A model generated the notes under the pieces. That model searched no databases. It saw nothing but the letters and a program-made list of their open reading frames with translations, and had not been told where the DNA came from. Shown here one piece after another: positions 61,545 to 64,000 of a stretch of 64,000 nt of DNA (the first letter of the stretch is position 1; every line of letters begins with the position of its first letter). The translations under genes and the position numbers were made by a program. Source of the DNA: CAVZVW01 sp963778845 (GTDB lineage: Bacteria > Actinomycetota > Actinomycetes > Actinomycetales > Kineosporiaceae); assembly GCA_963778845.1 (NCBI GenBank), contig CAVZVW010000009.1, positions 1,488,001-1,552,000 on the forward strand, written 5' to 3'.

Positions 61545-62729
61545 GTGTCCGGCCAGGCCCCTCTGAGCCCGGCGGCCCTGGCCGCCGCCCTGCGGCCCTT
61601 CGGAGACAGTGTCATGCTGCCGCCGCAGGCCTACACCTCCCCCGAGGTGTTCGCCTGGGAGGCCGCACACTTCTTCAGCGGGTGGCAGTGTGTCGGCCGG
61701 AGCGCGGACGTCGCAGCACCGGGGCAGCAGCGGGCCGAGCGGGCCGGCGCCTCGACCGTGCTTCTCGTCCGCGGGGACGACGGCGTGCTGCGCGGGTTCG
61801 CGAACACGTGCCGCCACCGTGGCCACGAGCTGTTGCCGTGCGGCTCTGCGACGTCGAAGCGGGCGGTCGTCTGCCCCTACCACGCATGGGGCTACGCCCT
61901 GGACGGCTCCCTGAAGGCCGCGCCCGGCTACCGCGGCGTCGCCGGGTTCCGCACGCAGGACTATGGGCTCGCGCCTATGCGGGTGGAGGAGTGGCACGGA
62001 TGGGTCTTCGCCGACCCGTCCGGGCAGGCGCCCGACCTGGCCGAGTACCTCGGCGAGGCAGGGGAGCGGATGGCCGCCTACACCCCCGAGCGCCTGGTTG
62101 TGCGTCGCCGCCACGAGTACGAGATCGCGGCGAACTGGAAGATCATCGCCGAGAACTACCAGGAGTGCTACCACTGCCCGTTGATCCACCCGGAGCTGTG
62201 CGCGGTCAGCCCGCCGGACAGCGGCGAGAACTGGGCGTACGACGCCCCCGGCGCCTGGGTCGGCGGGTGGATGGACCTGCGCGAGGGAATGGCCACGATG
62301 TCGCTGGACGGCCACAGCGACGGGGTGCCCATCCCGGGGCTGCCGGAGGAGCTGCTGCGCCGCGTCGACTACATCCAGGTGTTCCCGAACCTGCTGGTGA
62401 GCCTGCACCCGGACTACGTCATGACGCACCGGATCGTCCCGCTCGCGGCGGACAGGACGTGGATCGAGTGCTCGTGGGCCTTCCCTCCGGAGGCCGCTGA
62501 CCGCGACGGCTTCGACCCGTCCTACGCCAGCGACTTCTGGGACATCACCAACCGGCAGGACTGGGCGGCCTGTGAGTCCGTACATCGGGGGCTCTCCTCC
62601 GGCCGGGCGACCCCGGGCCCGCTCTCCCCGCAGGAGGACGCGGTCTACCAGCTGGTCACGATGGTCGCTCGTGGCTACAGCGGCCTGCCGGTGCACATCA
62701 AGCACGCGGCCCACGAGGCCGGGAGGTGA
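61545..62729 (+). CDS. Rieske non-haem iron oxygenase, alpha subunit
   Basis: Two-domain Rieske oxygenase, 394 residues from GTG 61545, which has AGGA seven bases upstream and leaves the palindrome untranslated; ATG 61524 is in frame and would add seven residues. Rieske cluster C-x-H...C-x2-H: CRHRGHELLPC and VVCPYHAWGYAL. Mononuclear iron site: NWKIIAENYQECYHCPLIHP, with Glu in the bridging position before the Tyr-His pair, and a later Asp in DFWDITNRQDWAACE. This pattern is typical of quaternary-ammonium demethylases/oxygenases (glycine betaine, carnitine, stachydrine types). No reductase partner is inside the window. Confidence 0.85.
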   Translation: MSGQAPLSPAALAAALRPFGDSVMLPPQAYTSPEVFAWEAAHFFSGWQCVGRSADVAAPGQQRAERAGASTVLLVRGDDGVLRGFANTCRHRGHELLPCGSATSKRAVVCPYHAWGYALDGSLKAAPGYRGVAGFRTQDYGLAPMRVEEWHGWVFADPSGQAPDLAEYLGEAGERMAAYTPERLVVRRRHEYEIAANWKIIAENYQECYHCPLIHPELCAVSPPDSGENWAYDAPGAWVGGWMDLREGMATMSLDGHSDGVPIPGLPEELLRRVDYIQVFPNLLVSLHPDYVMTHRIVPLAADRTWIECSWAFPPEAADRDGFDPSYASDFWDITNRQDWAACESVHRGLSSGRATPGPLSPQEDAVYQLVTMVARGYSGLPVHIKHAAHEAGR

Positions 62730-63940
62730 CTCCCGCGCCGCCCTCGACCGCTGACGCGGTGGTGGTGGGCGGCGGCACGGTCGGTGGGTGGTGCGCGTGG
62801 TTCCTGCGCCGGTCCGGGTTGGAGACGGTCGTCGTCGTCGAGCGCGCCGTCCTCGGGTCGGGCGCCTCGAGCCGCGCAGCCGGCATGGTGCGCGGCCAAG
62901 GTGGAACGCCGGCCGCCGTCGTGCTCGGGGCCTGGACCCGGGACTTCTACCGCAGCCAGCGTGAGGTCCTGGGCCTGGACTCCGGCTTCGTCGAGCAGGG
63001 GTACTACCTCCCGGCGTTCACCCCCACGCAGCTCGCTCAGGCGCGCGAGCGGATGGCGATGCAGCGAGGGCTCGGGCTCGACGTGGAGTGGCTGGAGCCC
63101 GATGAGGCCCGCCGGCGCAACCCGACCATGGCCGGTGGCGCCACCCTGGGCGGCACGTTCGCGGCCCGCGACGGCTACCTCGACCCACCGCGCAACGTGC
63201 TGGCGTACGCGACCGCGTTGGCGTCGTCCGGCGTCTCGGTCTGCGAGCGGACGACCTTCCTCGGCCTCGCACGCGGTCCGGGGGGCGGCGTGCGCGGCGT
63301 CCTCACCTCGGCCGGGGAGATCGCGACGCCTCGCGTCGTGCTCACCGGCGGCCCGAGCATCGGCGACGTCGGCGCTCGGGCCGGGGTGCGAGTCCCGGCG
63401 TCCCCCGTGCGCCACCAAGTGGCGGTCACCCAGCCGCACGAGGACCTCTCGCCCGACCGCGTGCCGATGGTGTTCGACGTCGCCGGCGGGATCTACTGGC
63501 GCCCCGAGGACGGCGGGCTGCTCTTCGGCATGAGCAACCCGGACGAGGCGCCCGGACCGGCGCTGGAGATCGACTGGGCCTACCTCGAGACGGTGCGGGC
63601 CCGGCTGGGCGAGCTCGTCCCCGTGACGAGCGGGCTCGGGCTGAGGCGGGTGTGGGCTGCGACGATCGAGTACACCCCGGACCACCTGCCGATCCTCGGC
63701 GCTGCGGTCGACGCCGATGGGCAGGTGGACGGCGTCACGATCGCGTGCGCTGCAGGTCACGGGATGATGTGGGGCCCTGCGGTCTCGCGGGTTGCGGCCG
63801 ACCTCGCACTCGACGGCACGACGTCGCTGTTCGACGGGTCCGGCGTGGACGTGGCCGACCTCGGCCTGGACCGCTTCGACGCCGAAGGCGCGAGCCGTCT
63901 GGCGCCCGACCCGATCGCCCTGCCGTTCCCGCAACGCTGA
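62726..63940 (+). CDS. FAD-dependent amine oxidoreductase (DAO / sarcosine oxidase beta type)
   Basis: 404 residues. GTG 62726 overlaps the Rieske stop as GTGA, so the two are probably translated in step. FAD-binding VVVGGGTVGGWCAWFLRRSG at the N-terminus, SGASSRAAGMVRGQGGTP, VVLTGGPSIGDVGARAGVRV and the C-terminal EYTPDHLPILGA with CAAGHGMMWGPAVS. Family members oxidise N-methyl or secondary amines such as sarcosine, or D-amino acids, to imines. Paired with a Rieske demethylase it could remove a further methyl group. The 60 bases after its stop, to the window end, show nothing. Confidence 0.85.
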   Translation: MTPAPPSTADAVVVGGGTVGGWCAWFLRRSGLETVVVVERAVLGSGASSRAAGMVRGQGGTPAAVVLGAWTRDFYRSQREVLGLDSGFVEQGYYLPAFTPTQLAQARERMAMQRGLGLDVEWLEPDEARRRNPTMAGGATLGGTFAARDGYLDPPRNVLAYATALASSGVSVCERTTFLGLARGPGGGVRGVLTSAGEIATPRVVLTGGPSIGDVGARAGVRVPASPVRHQVAVTQPHEDLSPDRVPMVFDVAGGIYWRPEDGGLLFGMSNPDEAPGPALEIDWAYLETVRARLGELVPVTSGLGLRRVWAATIEYTPDHLPILGAAVDADGQVDGVTIACAAGHGMMWGPAVSRVAADLALDGTTSLFDGSGVDVADLGLDRFDAEGASRLAPDPIALPFPQR

Positions 63941-64000
63941 CGTCGCCGGCCGCTCGCACTCGTGCGACGGCTGTCCTACCCTTCGCTCTCGCCTACCGCT

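Overview
This window is a high-GC actinobacterial chromosome segment. Supporting signs are very high G/C at third codon positions, GTG/TTG starts, the fused RplQ/RpsC/RplD tails, the str-S10-spc-alpha gene order, SecE-NusG following tRNA-Trp, and a NAD(P)H-hydrate repair gene next to acpS, glmS and glmM. The genus cannot be named from the sequence alone.

Layout, left to right. Positions 1-7000 (mostly minus strand) carry nnr (cut by the window edge), acpS, glmS, coaA (plus), glmM, rpsI and rplM. Positions 7147-16130 carry a soluble transhydrogenase (plus), an ABC-F ATPase, a VOC-fold protein, the RNA helicase HrpA and truA. Positions 16170-51569 hold, all on the minus strand and transcribed right to left, tRNA-Trp, secE, nusG, rplK, rplA, a lipoprotein gene, rplJ, rplL, rpoB, rpoC, rpsL, rpsG, fusA, tuf, the S10 operon, the spc operon, secY-adk-map, infA, rpmJ, rpsM, rpsK, rpsD, rpoA and rplQ. 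This is the transcription/translation core of the cell. Positions 51793-57234 are mixed: an aminotransferase, a 2'-5' RNA ligase family protein, a secreted acidic protein, a repeat-rich spacer and an adenosine deaminase family enzyme. Positions 57234-63940 form a catabolic cluster around a TetR repressor: class III aminotransferase (minus), TetR (minus), then acyl-CoA dehydrogenase, ADP-forming acyl-CoA ligase, Rieske oxygenase and FAD amine oxidase (plus). Four related palindromes lie at its control points.

The strongest new observations are: (1) the TetR cluster and its palindromes, one of which fills the spacer of a TTGACG/CAGGAT promoter; (2) a 67-codon reading frame that fills the rpsN-rpsH gap and overlaps both neighbours; (3) five 16-bp direct repeats just upstream of a good rplJ promoter; (4) a near-identical 23-bp element in the rpsJ and rpsL leaders, the latter also carrying three 17-bp repeats; and (5) an RplQ with a C-terminal accessory domain.

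Caution: many essential genes (glmS, coaA, glmM, adk, secY, rplO, rpsE, rplR, rplF, rpsH, rplE, fusA, rpsG, rplA) are interrupted by single-base indels, nearly all +1 insertions in GC-rich stretches and often beside CG. The protein on both sides of each break is perfectly conserved in type, so I read these as sequence errors and annotate each gene over its full span. They cluster at 1.3-4.4, 21-27 and 35-38 kb and are absent from rpoB, rpoC and hrpA.
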